From contig JAEILZ010000002.1 of NCBI GenBank assembly GCA_018873225.1, positions 186,001 through 250,000 of the forward strand: DNA of 64,000 nucleotides. The letters run 5' to 3'. Numbering within the stretch: position 1 is the stretch's first letter; each line of letters begins with the position of its first letter. This stretch comes from [Phialemoniopsis] sp. UDSM-2020. Taxonomy: Eukaryota > Ascomycota > Sordariomycetes > Thyridiales > Thyridiaceae. The notes under the pieces were generated by a model. That model did no database searches. It saw only the letters and a list, made by a program, of their open reading frames with translations, and was not told the DNA's origin. Positions 35,651 through 46,875 of the stretch are shown one piece after another. The position numbers and the translations under genes were made by a program.

Positions 35651-37028
35651 CGTGAACGCGACAGCGCTGTCGAGAAGTGCCTCTGCAAGTTCCTGAAGGA
35701 ATCTCAACGAGGTCCACGAGGTCTGATCCGCGTTGCCAATTGTCTGGAGATGGGGGACAGATCTCGTCCTTGGTCAATCCGGGGTCGGCGCGATTGCTGG
35801 ACACGATTTTCCGAGGTTGTGCAGTGCATTAGCTTGCTCCAGACATGGGGTAAACTATGGAGAACGGCGGGCCAAGCTTGGGGTTGCAAAGCGGGGTTCG
35901 ACGAATAGCAAGACTACGATAATAAGAGGCTCTCCCTGCCTTGTGTCCGGTCCAGCTCCGGGTGTCGCAGGCGGCCACCTCCTTGTACACGTGCGAAAGC
36001 AGTTCCCCTCATCGGGTCAGGTCTCAAAAGGTTGAGTGGGCGTTATCTACATCCATGCCTTCTTGAAGGCGTTGATATAGGTACCTGGGCTCTAGCAGCT
36101 CCGCTGGTTAGCCATCAGTGTTGGTCACCCTAGACTCTAGAACCATCAAATGGAAGAGTGTAATCCCATCAAAATCCCCCTCTATTGTGGCAGCTGAGAT
36201 CACCAAACCTAGTTAATATTGTCATTTTCGTTGTATCATTACATATAATAACTTGTTATCAGAACACAGACGGTCGATAGATATCTCTTTCGCCATCTCT
36301 ACGACCACGGGGAGCTGCTTAATTCCTAGCATAGAGGCCTCTTAACCACTGAATATTCATATCCACTGACCAATATCACTGTTTACATCCTGTGACGTTA
36401 GTATCAAAGGCGGTTGAGAGAAAATCTCACTTTCCCAGACCAGCCTGCGCCCAGCATGGAGAGTGTGGAGTAGGCAGTTCGAGCTAGTGATCTTCTTCCT
36501 TTTGTGGGGAGATTAGCGTCTCTTGAGGTGTGTTACAGTACCCTCGGACCAGTGTTTTCGCTGCAAAATCACTCGGGGTACTGTAGTCATCCCCAGAGCG
36601 GGATGGTTTGTGGCGCCTGCGAAGTCCTCCTCGCCGCCTCGGCCATTGCTTGCCAAAGCTCCCTTGTCCCTGAGTAAAGTATTGGCTGTTCGTGGAATGT
36701 ACTCAAAACGGGCCTGGAACCTGAGGCCGTGGTTCATGGCGTGTCCGCGGCAATGCCAGTTCCCCCGGATGGCGTCGCTATTGCGACCGGTTGTATTGCC
36801 GTCCTGGATCACGGCAGTGGCCTGCTCCGGCGCAAAATGTCGGCTGTTGCCGATCCGCCGAGGGGTCCAGAAGAAGGAACCGTTCTTGTAATCATTGACT
36901 GATTGAAAGTCTGCAGTCAAAAGGTTGAAACCAAGAAAGCAAAGACGACAAGCCCGCGTTTCCGACGTTACCTTCGACTCCTACACTCTCCCCCTCGTTG
37001 CATCATTGTGTCCACCATACTAGAAAAT
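35651..37028. promoter_or_regulatory. Long divergent promoter, regulator and AtuA-like gene, with CCTCGG elements
   Basis: About 1.4 kb. CCGAGG at 35811-35816 (regulator side) and CCTCGG at 36542-36547 (AtuA side). Overlapping open frames near 36513-36920 exist on both strands; neither has a recognised domain, and I leave them uncalled. Confidence 0.4.
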
Positions 37029-39036
37029 ATGACCGCCAAGACCTCCAATGCCGAGCGCGGCACTCGCTCCGTCCGCATCGCAAACTGCTCCGGCGGCCAG
37101 ATGGAGCCCGGGTGGCAGATGCGAAAGCAAGCTAGCCTGGGCCCCGTCGACTTCATCACCGGCGACTGGCTGGCCGAGAACAACTTGGCGCAAGAACAGG
37201 CAGCCATACAAGCTGGGACGGGCGAAGGGTTCAAAAAGAACGCCTGGGAGGCCCTGCAGCTCAGTATGGAAGTCATTGCCCAGAAGGGTATCAAGGTCGT
37301 CATCAACGGCGGAGGCTTGAACCCACAGGCGTTGGCTGTGCATTGCCAGGAGCTGATTGACAAGCATGGCTATGATCTCAAGGCCGCTTTTGTGTCTGGA
37401 GACAACATGGTCGGCGAAGTCAAAGCCACCCTCAAAGCTACTGGAAATCTACCCAACACCTTCCAAGACATCAACAACAACGCACACAAGGACGTTACCT
37501 TCACAGAGGACGGGGTCTTGGCCTGCAATGCCTACATCGGCGCCAGAGGCATTGTCAAGGCCCTCGAGAATGGGGCAGACATCGTGATCTGTGGCCGTGT
37601 TGCTGATGCATCGCCGGTTGTTGGTGCCACTTGGTGGTGGTACGGCTGGTCAGAGACGGATTATGACAAATTGGCGGGGGCCTTTCTAACCGGTCACCTT
37701 ATCGAGTGCTCTGGCTATGTGTCTGGGTCCAACTTTTCAGGCTTTCACCGTTATCCTCTCGAGCGATTTATCGATTCGGGCTTTCCCATTGCCGAGGTGG
37801 CCGAAGATGGGTCTTGCATCATCACTAAGCATCCGGGTACCAACGGAATGGTGACGGTTGACACGGTCAAGTGCCAGTTCCTTTACGAGATCCAAGGGAA
37901 CATGTATCTCAATAGCGACGTCAAGGCGCTGCTGGACAATGTTCAAGTTGAACAAGTCGGAGAAGATCGCGTTCGCTTCTCCGGTATTGTGGGACGCCCG
38001 CCACCACCAACGACCAAACTGGCGATTTATTACAAGGGCGGCTTTGAATCACAGAACTTGTCCAACGCAGCCGGGTACGCTACGCGTAAGAAGTACGCCC
38101 TGTACGAGATGCAGGTCCGGGCCCGTATGGAAGAGCAGGGTCTGAGTAACGCATTCACCGTGCTGGATTTCCAAGTGTAAGTCGGCCTAGGAGATCGGTC
38201 ACCATTATCACGAACCTTTGCTTACACAGAATTCCCATGTCAGTGTCGGCTCGCCGCTCCCGAATCCGCATCGCCAGCTAGAATGCACGACCTACTTCCG
38301 GATCTTCGCTCAGGCGTCATCATCCGAGCCCTTGAGTGCGTTAAAATTACTCTTGGCAGATGAGACCATGCAACACTTCTCAGGTAATACCCATTCTGTA
38401 ACCGGACAGGCCTCCCCAGTAACCTGTCACTAACATCTGTTGTACGCAGGTCTCCACTGGTCTCAAGATCTCAGAACCGCAGACCCAAAATCATACTATG
38501 TCTACTATCCCTGCATTGTGTCCCAGGACGAGATCAAAGAAGCAGCTCATTTACTTGGCCCAGGAGGCAAGGTCGAGCAGACCATCAGCTGCACCCGTCC
38601 TCCTGCATATGAGGCCATTGAAGAGCGTGAGTCATATGACACTCGAAACCCAATTGATCTCGCGTCGCTCGGGCCGTTTGTCACGATGCCCCTGGGCAAC
38701 ATCGCCCTGGGACGGTCAGGAGACAAGGGATCGAACATCAATTGTGGTCTCTTCGTCCAGCGTCCCGAGCTATGGGATTGGTTCCGTACCTATCTTACCA
38801 TCGACAAGATGAAGTCTCTTATCGGAGGAGACTGGAAGGACGAGTATCGTCTGGAGCGAGTGGAGTTCCCCAAGATATATGCCGTCCACTTTGTCATCTA
38901 CGGTATCCTCGGCCGGGGAGTGAGCAGCTCAACTCTACTAGACAACCGCGGCAAGGGATTCACTGATTATGTTCGTTATAAGCACATCGAGGTCCCGGAG
39001 AGGTTTGTCCAGTGGACTTGGAAGGAAGATGAATGA
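37029..39036 (+). CDS. AtuA-like protein (acyclic terpene utilisation family, DUF1446)
   Basis: 624 aa from exons 37029..38176, 38244..38383 and 38450..39036. The N-terminal DUF1446 domain starts SVRIANCSGG and contains FITGDWLAE, VVINGGGLNP, ICGRVADASPV and GHLIECSGYVSG. The C-terminal AtuA ferredoxin-like domain carries LGNIALGRSGDKGSNINCG. In Pseudomonas, AtuA belongs to the citronellol/geraniol breakdown operon, though its reaction is not established. Fungal copies are fusions of the N- and C-terminal domains like this one. No AtuC/AtuF carboxylase gene is visible, so the full bacterial pathway is not present here. The Met at 37029 was chosen over 36903 because family similarity begins shortly after it. 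Confidence 0.92.
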
Positions 39037-39734
39037 TGTTGTCGTAAATAGACCAAGATAAACAAAGCGCTTAGGCTCATCCAAACTGACAGATGAAACT
39101 ACGCAGAAGTCCAGATTATTGTTCCAAAGAATCAATGTAACTTGTTGCAGGCACCTCATGAACAAGAGTCATTGAGAGGCCACGGTCGATGGTCGGGTGC
39201 GGGTCGCCCTTCACTCAATGTGCTCTCGTCATTCTGTACCTGACCTACGAAATGTATCATTAACTTTCCCAATAGAACCTCATTTCAAAGAAGGGATGGT
39301 TAGTCAAGCCGCAGGAGCGCTATGGAATATGTGGTTCGTGTTTTGAAGCACCTAGGTGAAGCTACGCCCACTAACCACAGCGCATGTACGAGAACTGCTG
39401 AGATGTGTGATGCATCACGTCGTGTCGGTATTGGTGGATCGGCCCTCGGTTATGCCCATGTTGACCTTGGAAGACAGTCAAGTGTGGTGTTACCAGTAGT
39501 ATCCCTCAGGAGGGAAGGTCGGCCCGGGGTAACACTTTAACTCCACTAAGACGCTTCAATGTTCCGAGATTCTACACCTGGCAAGCTGCACGTTCTACCA
39601 GAACTTTATTCATGACTTATCAATAGACCTGCCGCATATAACAACATACACACGTGCATATCATTCCATCGACATCGCATGGGGCACAGGGCGTGATCAT
39701 CCTCAACAATTCTCACCTCCAGGATATCGCTAAG
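39037..39734. promoter_or_regulatory. Upstream region of the alcohol dehydrogenase, one CCTCGG
   Basis: CCTCGG at 39444-39449, about 290 nt before the ADH start codon. Nothing else recognised. Confidence 0.35.
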
Positions 39735-40860
39735 ATGGGCGCTCAACCAACCATGAAGGCTGGCCAATGGGACCCAAAACAACAAAAAGTCGTGGTCAAT
39801 GAAGTTCCGATCCCAGAGCCGGGGCCCAACGAAATCCTGGTCAAGATCACGTCTGCATCGCTATGCCATACTGACATCATCGCCATTGAGCGGCCTGACC
39901 TAAAAGAGCCTTTCACCTTTGGTCATGAGGGTGTCGGTGTTATTGACCGTATTCATCCATCTGCAGAAGGCAAAGGATGGAAGGCCGGTGATGCAATTGG
40001 GTTCTTGTACATTCTTGGGTGCTGCTTCGAATGTGAAGGATGCCAAGTTCACAACCTCTTGTGTTTGGATGGCAAGCCAGAATTGTCCGGGTTTACCAAG
40101 CCCGGTTTCTTTGCCGAATATGCGATCGTCGACCATCGGAATTGCATCCATCTGCCCCCGCACTGGAGCCTCAAAACTAGCTCCGTCTTCTTTTGTGCTG
40201 GCATGACTGGTAAGAAGAGCCTTTTCTGATCGGATGTTCCCCTGGTTGCGACATATTATGATTGCTGACAGATCCTGGCTTCTAGCTTTCAACGCCGTAG
40301 ACTCGTGCGAACTTGAACCTGGTCAGTGGCTTGCTGTCATTGGCGCTGGTGGTTTGGGCCAGATGGCCACCCAATATGCCAAAGCTATGGGCTTGAATGT
40401 CCTGGCCGTTGATATAAACGACAAGACCCTCGAAGTGTGCAAAGCTCAGGGAGCTGATGCAATCTTCAACTCCAAGGCCGACCCAGACTATGTGTCCAAG
40501 ATTAAGGACCTGACCAAGATAGGGGTCCACGCCGCTGCAGTCTTCAGCAATGCGAAGGCTGCGTACGATCATGCGCCGAGGGTACTCCGTCCTGGCGGGC
40601 TTCTCATGGTGATTGGCCTGCCCTCCGAGCCCATACTGGTCCTCGCCATGGATTTGGCACTAGGAAAGTATCGGATCAAGAGCGAGGCTCCTGGGATTCC
40701 CTCACGGCTCAAGAAATTTGTGAACTTTTCGGCAAAGCACCCAATCTCTCCAGAGGTTGAGTTTAGAACTCTAGATCAACTGGACGACATGGTAAAGGAG
40801 ATGCGTGCGGGAACAGCCACCAAGAGACGAGTGGTTGTATTTGATGACAAGGTTCAATGA
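39735..40860 (+). CDS. Zinc-dependent alcohol dehydrogenase
   Basis: 349 aa from exons 39735..40209 and 40286..40860. Catalytic zinc ligands: Cys in SLCHTD and His-Glu in FGHEGVG. Structural zinc site: closely spaced cysteines in GCCFECEGCQVHNLLC. Cofactor loop GAGGLGQMATQYAKAMG with Asp in AVDIND, pointing to NAD. Length is normal for fungal class ADH1. It oxidises an alcohol to an aldehyde. The next gene, convergent and 274 bp away, is an aldehyde dehydrogenase, suggesting a two-step alcohol to acid oxidation. Confidence 0.93.
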
Positions 40861-41134
40861 GGTATTGTATACAGATAGTTATAACAGTAACTAGAGCAGT
40901 GATATCGAGTTCCAAAGAATGCGGTTCGTGCTCATGGCCATGCATTCTTTGAGTTCAGTGTGCGTAGCTCTCTGGCAATCATTCATCGCCCATGTCATGC
41001 AAAAGGTGTGAGTTATGGTAACGGTCGTAGTCGCGCACTTTTCCTCAAGCTGAGATGCAAACAAACATAGCGTGAAGAGAACAGGTTGATACAGCTTCTC
41101 TATCTATTTGAGGCCCCTGCAAGCCGTTGGGAGA

Positions 41135-42636
41135 TCAGTAGGTTAAGTTGATCATAATCGTCTTCGGCTCAGTGAAAGCAGCCAATGCAGCCTTTCCACA
41201 CTCGCGCCCGAGACCGCTCTGTTTACTGCCACCGAAAGGGACAGTCAGGAAATTGAGGCTGACACAGTTGATTCCGACCATCCCTGACTCGAGAGCGCTT
41301 GCAATTCTCAAGGCTCGGTTGATCTCCTGAGTGAATATCCCGGCCATCAAGCCGTATTCAGTCCCATTGGCTTCGGCAATGACCTCCTCCTCGGACGAGA
41401 AACGATTAAGAACAGCAACAGGCCCAAAGATTTCCTGCTGAAAGATTTCCTTGTCAGAGGTCACCCCTTCAAAAATGGTAGGTTGCACGTAGAATCCTTT
41501 GTCTCCTACTCGCTGACCACCAGTGAGAAGTTTGCCCTGCGACAGTCCCCGTTGGATAAACCCGTTCACCCTTTGAAACTGGGCATTGTCGACCAAGGGG
41601 CCCATCAGAGTCTTGCTCTCATCAGGATCGCCAATTGAACTAGCACGGTCCTCGAGTGCTCTCTTGTAGCTTACGACAAACTTGTCATAGATGCCGTCCT
41701 CGACATAGATTCGTGTCGCTGCATAGCAGACTTGTCCTGAGTTGGCAGTAAGAGCATTGACTGCCCAATTTATCGCGTTGTCAAAGTTGCAATCGTCGAA
41801 GAAGACTGCAGGTGACTTCCCACCCAGCTCCAATGTCACCCGCTTCAAATTGGATTTTGCGGCCATCTCCTGGATTCTCTTCCCGGTCGCAATAGAGCCA
41901 GTGAAACTGACTTTTCTGACCCTCATATGGCTCGCCAGCAAGGCGCCAGTCGTACCATCTCCGGAAAGCACTTGGAAGACGCCAGGGGGGAACCCTGCGG
42001 CTTTGATTAAACAACCCAGAGCCAGAGCGGCAAAAGGCGTTTTCTCTGAAGCCTTGAGAATGAAGCAATTGCCGGTTGCGAGTGCAGGAGCAGCTTTTAG
42101 TCCGCTCGTACCTAGCGGGCCATTCCATGGCACAATTCCAGCCGTCACTCCCAAGGGTTCATTGCGCGTGATTAACATGTATCCTCCGTCTGTAGGCACT
42201 GTATCTCCCAAGAATTTGTCGATCTATCCAGCATTATATTTGAAGGACTAAGCGCACGAGTCAGCTGCCAAAGACGGACTATCTGGGTGAACAGAAGTGA
42301 TGGGCCGGAACGCACCTCAGCGGCTAGTCCAACTTCAAATTTGCCAAAGGTCTCGTAGGGAGCTCCAAGTGTGATTCTGGAGAGCTCCGAAAGGGCGACA
42401 GCGTTGTCCTCTATCAATGCTGCAAATCTCAACATGATATCACGCCTCTCATTTGCGGCAGTCTCTTTCCATCCCGGGAAGGCCTTTTCCGCTGCCTTAA
42501 CTGCAGCTTCAACATCAGCCTTTCCGGCCAGCGGCACGTCATCGGCGACGATTGAGCCATCTTTGGGATTGAACAGGGATAGTTTCTCGTTGCTCTTCGC
42601 GTCGACATAACTATTGTTTCTTGGCGGAGAATTCAA
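41135..42636 (-). CDS. Aldehyde dehydrogenase with a stop codon at its splice junction
   Basis: NAD(P)-dependent aldehyde dehydrogenase. Exon 1 is 42636..42316 and the last exon ends at 41135. Family motifs: FNPKDGSIVADD, GVTAGIVPWN, LELGGKSPAVFFDD (catalytic Glu) and NSGQVCYAATRIYV (catalytic Cys). The expected intron end at 42248 would give SFKYNAG followed by TAG at 42226-42224, where homologues have Trp (AGW-D/I-D). If splicing instead uses that TAG as its AG (exon from 42223), the frame stays open, giving 469 aa but losing about eight residues between GLAAE and IDKFLG. Whether the enzyme works is open. Partner of the convergent alcohol dehydrogenase. Confidence 0.85.
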
Positions 42637-43204
42637 AGGCCATGGTTCCGTTTTGCGTATGATCTGCTGTGTGAAACTTGTCGCAAATGTTCAAGACAGA
42701 AAGGGAACAACCAGCTCGAAAATGTGAGGATACTCTAATGACCGGATCCCTATTCTATTCCGATGGCAAGTATCATTACATTCTATCGCAATCCCGAAGG
42801 CTTGCATAGCATCTATTGCATACACGTGTGCGATCACTGTCACGAACGATATCAGTGTCGAAAACGCCGAGGATCTCTTGATACTAGTGCAGTGCTAACG
42901 ACTGGCATCGAGTCACATACCCGGAGACCTCGCCGAGGAAGCGCTGGTCCGCGGCAACTGGGACCGCAACGACTTCTCGGATTTTGCCGTCTCCGACCAC
43001 CATTCACTCCTCGGTCACCGACCCCACCCGGCTTAGGTGGAGCATCCGCTTTCGGACGATAGAACAGAACTGTAATGGCACAGAGACAGGGTAAAGGCGG
43101 CACGCATCCTACACCTTCTATAAAATTCATTGACGACTCTGGTAACCCACGACACTCCAAGTAAAAGATTTCTCTAATGAACTTCGAGTCACACCAACTT
43201 CATC
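42637..43204. promoter_or_regulatory. ALDH/cyclase divergent promoter with three CCTCGG/CCGAGG copies
   Basis: CCGAGG at 42867-42872 and 42933-42938 (the latter inside the palindrome CCTCGCCGAGG) and CCTCGG at 43009-43014, spaced 66 and 76 nt. This is the densest group in the window and fits control of both genes by a CTF1/FarA-type factor. Inference from motif only. Confidence 0.5.
43119..43125 (+). promoter_or_regulatory. TATA box for the cyclase gene
   Basis: TATAAAA about 80 nt upstream of the cyclase ATG, at the expected distance. Confidence 0.55.
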
Positions 43205-44240
43205 ATGTCCTTCTCTGATCTACCTAAGTTCGATGAGCTCCCAGACAAGAAACGGTTCTGGCCAGCGAAGGCGGGGAGCAGAGATGAGGGGCTCGGGATG
43301 TTGAGATATCTGACGCCAGCCCATGTGGCAGAAGTCGTCAAGAAGGAAGTACGAACTGGGGACCGTGTATGCTTGAACTGGGACATGACAAAATTGGAGA
43401 CGCCAGGTTTGTAATCCTAGGCTACACTTCCATAACGAGTTGGCCACGTTCTCATCCACTTGACTAGGTTTCAACCGTTTCCCATGCCAGCATGATATAG
43501 TACCCATCCCGAACTATGAAGGCATAGCATGGGATGACATCTGGCGCTTCAACCCTCAGGCCAGCTCCCAATGGGATGGGTTCCGCCATTATAGCACCGA
43601 GGTTGATGGCAAACGGGCCTGGTACGGCGGCACCTCTTCTGACGACATTACCAACTTGGAGAGCGATCGTATCGGTGTGGGCCACTGGGCGCAGAACGGC
43701 ATCGCAGCTCGTGGAGTTTTGATTGACTACGTCTCTTTTGTAGAAAAGAAGGGACAGACAGCCAACGGTATGAACGGTCATGCCATCACACTAGAAGAAG
43801 TCCATGAGATTGCAAAGGAATGCAATATTGAGTTTCAGGCTGGCGACATCTTCTTCCTGCGTTGCGGCTTTACCAAGACATGGGAGTCGCTTACCCTTGA
43901 TCAAAAGAAGGAGTACCGTGCTCTGACGCAGGAGCACAAGCACAAGCACAGCGGGTTGATTCAGAGCGAGGCCGTGGCGCGATTCATGTGGGACAAGCAC
44001 ATTGTTGCCGTAGCTGGCGATGGGGTCAGCTTCGAAGTGAGACCCAACCGCGACAACGACTGGAGCATGCATCACTATCTCCTCGCGGGCTGGGGAGTAC
44101 CAATCGGGGAGATGTTTGACCTCGAGCGACTTGCGGAACTGTGCAAGAAGCTAAACAGATGGTCCTTCTTTGTCACTTCCAGTCCACTGAACCATCCCAG
44201 AGCGGTCTCGTCGCCCCCTGCATGTATGGCACTCTTTTAG
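43205..44240 (+). CDS. Cyclase-family metal-dependent hydrolase (PF04199 type)
   Basis: 324 aa from exons 43205..43406 and 43468..44240. Family marks: FWPAKAGSRDEGLGMLRYLTP near the N-terminus, PCQHDIVPIPN, the metal-site region SQWDGFRHYSTEV, GVGHWAQNGIAARGVLIDY, and the C-terminal WSFFVTSSPLNHPRAVSSPP. The fold includes kynurenine formamidase, isatin hydrolase and polyketide cyclase-like enzymes; fungal members of this subgroup are uncharacterised as far as I know. It may open or close a ring or lactone in the island's pathway. Divergent from the aldehyde dehydrogenase. Confidence 0.9.
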
Positions 44241-44367
44241 ATCAAATACAACGAAGAGATTTCAGTCGCCAACACATAGATGAGAGTTTAACAAATTGTA
44301 GAGAACAGGAGAACGACAAAACTATACTGCCCAGCAAATCCATCCGACTATTCCCTAACCACCCTCT

Positions 44368-46354
44368 TTACTGGATGATGACCATTGAACCTTTCTTCCC
44401 TACTCTCTTACCCCTCAGACACGCGACCCCAGCCCGTTCATATATCTGCCGTCCTTTGGTGTCACGTCTGCTCGTCACCGAGATCAACAGCAAATAATGC
44501 AATCTTTCCTGACTGTCTGCCCTCCCTCTCTGTTTCCCCAACACAATACAGCCTATTGGTCGCAGAGATGAGCCGGGTGAGTCGAGTATGACTGTTTCTG
44601 GTTCACTCAGCGAGGCTGGCGGCTGATACTCGTAGGCTTCGGCAATAAGAGAAAGATCCACAGGCCCATCCGTTCGGGATTGATCCACGACCTTGTCAAC
44701 TGACCAGGGAGACTGCAGAGGGTCCCAATCAATGGCTCCGAACTCCGGTGTAATGTAGTGAATCCCGCCAGTATATCCCATCCAGGACCACGATGGCACA
44801 TTGGGTCTGCGCTGACCTGGTATGTCTCTGATGCGTGAAAGGGTTGGAAAATCTGAGCCACGGCACCAAAGCAGACTGCGGCGAAGAAGCCCTCGGCTTG
44901 TATTGCTGGTACCTTTTTCGTCGAAGACGCCGAAGCCACCGTTAACCTTGAGTGCTGCAAGAATACGGTGCTCAAGACCGTCAATGGCCATGGCACGATC
45001 AGAAGCTTGCGACAAGGCCAGTCTAGAGTAGCGCTTGTACAGGTCTTGGTATCGTAATATCTTTTCGCCTTGATCCGCTCGCATGATTAGCTGAGGGAAA
45101 TTTGGGTCGCCCAAGAATGAAGCCAGCTCGCTAGTGGTCACATGCTTGTTAGTCACTGTGCCTGAATATCTCGGAAGGTTGACCGCCGGAATACTTACTT
45201 GGTCATTTTCACCAACGTCTCGCAACGCACCCCGTCACCACATTCAAAATAGGCCTGGTGGTCAGTGAAGTACACCGTACGTCGAGCGAGAGCATGCTCT
45301 TGCAGAACCCAGCCTCTCTGGTTGAGGTTGCCGTCAACGACGTGCTGCTTGAAGTCGTCAATCGTCTCGCAAATGTAGAATGGCGCACTTTTACCCTCTT
45401 GACATAGTGCCACCGCCTCTCTTTCGATCCGAGGTTCGAGAAAGCCGGCGTAGTGACCCGGCGAGCGACTCGATGCAATAACACAATATGCACCACTGTA
45501 CACTTGTTCCATACGCTTCGCCTCCTGGTTGAAATCACCATCTGCTCCCTGGACGATACAAAGAGAGTCGATCCAGAGGTACGGGATCCCCAGGGCACGA
45601 GTAACAACAACAGCATCTCTGAAAGTCGGTGGAAGTTTGTCGAGGCGAACTCCTTCAAGATGGTTCTGAAGATTCTGCCGTGTGGTGCAAAACAGCTTGC
45701 CGGAACCCCACTGATGAGACAGCGCAATCCAGTTGTCGTTATCGGAGGATCTGGTCTCATAGAGAGACACCAGCTCCTCGTTCGGCATGCCGACAGAGAT
45801 AACTCTAGTCGGCATCATCGAGCCTTGATGTTGGTCCCGTCCGCGCACGCCGGAAGAAAGACAACAGCTCTTATGTTCTGGACTTGTATCGCAGAGTTTA
45901 AGCCATTGCTTGAGAACTTCTAGGTGTGCTAAACCACTGGCCGGGGGAAGATTCGGGATGCCAAGATGGATGTCATGGTCGATTCTCGTTTGCAACTCTG
46001 AATTGGACGGGGAGATTAATCAACGGTGAAACATATTAATGCCAACAACGGAGATAACTTACTCGGACTTCGATAAATCGATAACACCGGAGGTCCACCG
46101 CCATTGATCTTGAAGCACGAGCCGTGTCGTTCGAATTTTACAATTGAGTGATCTGTAGCACCGTGTTTCTGACTCGTCCTCCACAGCAGTCCACATAGAT
46201 CACATATTCCTGCAATCGAGTTCGCTTCCAGCTGTCTTAGAGTGCGCATGATGTTGAAAGCTGGCTCCCAGACCTCACGGCGAAAGATCCGACAATCATT
46301 ACATAGATTGGGCGATACTTCAATGTCAGGTAGGGCCAGTGTCGTGGACTCCAA
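44368..46354 (-). CDS. HET-domain protein
   Basis: 617 aa from exons 46354..46063, 45997..45199 and 45130..44368. Intron 2 ends at ACCACTAG, preceded by a good GTGACTAAC branch site; the nearer AG gives a stop. An N-terminal Cys-containing segment (LCNDCRIF, CDLCGLLW) precedes the HET core: WIALSHQWGSGKLF, FRDAVVVTRALGIPYLWIDSLCIVQ, NQEAKRMEQVYSGAYCVIASS and GNLNQRGWVLQEHALARRTVYF. It is of the single-protein HET class implicated in vegetative incompatibility and programmed cell death. It ends 127 bp from the cyclase gene, tail to tail, and lies just downstream of a kinase gene on the same strand. Confidence 0.9.
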
Positions 46355-46875
46355 GGATGAGAGGATACGCTTTGCGAAGTCGTTATCCGCGTGGGTAGTC
46401 CAATCAGTGTCAAGCTACTCTCTCTGTCAATGAAATCTTTTAGAGATAATTCGCAGGCACGTACTCTCTGGTTCCCTCTTAAGATTAGACACGACATTTA
46501 CGAGAACCTCAGAAACCTTCCTTACCGTCTAAATTGTTGATGACTGATTAGTAAGATGTACAGACTTCAACGAAAGTGACATGTCCTGAAGCTGAATACT
46601 TACATGCTAAACATGATTCGGCATCAGTTCCTACCGGGGCCTGTCTTGGGAGCATTTCTTTCGGATACTCACACCCTAAGTATTGGGAGTTTCAGAATCT
46701 TCTGTGGTGGTATAATCTGTTCTCGTCGACACTGGGAGCGCTTACATACTGAAAAGTACATTAGCTTTCACCCAGAGAAAGTATGGTGGCATTTCATAGA
46801 CTCACATCCTGTAATGATTGTCCGGCACATGTCAGTATTATACTACCATTTGATCTTGGGGGGGATGACACAAGC
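46355..46875. other. Intergenic upstream of the HET gene
   Basis: 521 bp between the HET start and the kinase 3' end. No recognisable gene. It may hold the HET promoter. Confidence 0.45.

Noticed and set aside
36513..36920. Overlapping open frames on both strands in the AtuA promoter
   Set aside because: No recognisable domain in either and they overlap each other almost completely; could be revisited with RNA data.
39900..40292. 130-codon minus-strand frame
   Set aside because: Shadow of the zinc alcohol dehydrogenase.
42636..42643. ATG at 42641-42643 as an alternative ALDH start
   Set aside because: Out of frame with the ALDH motifs; it reads only about ten codons before a stop.
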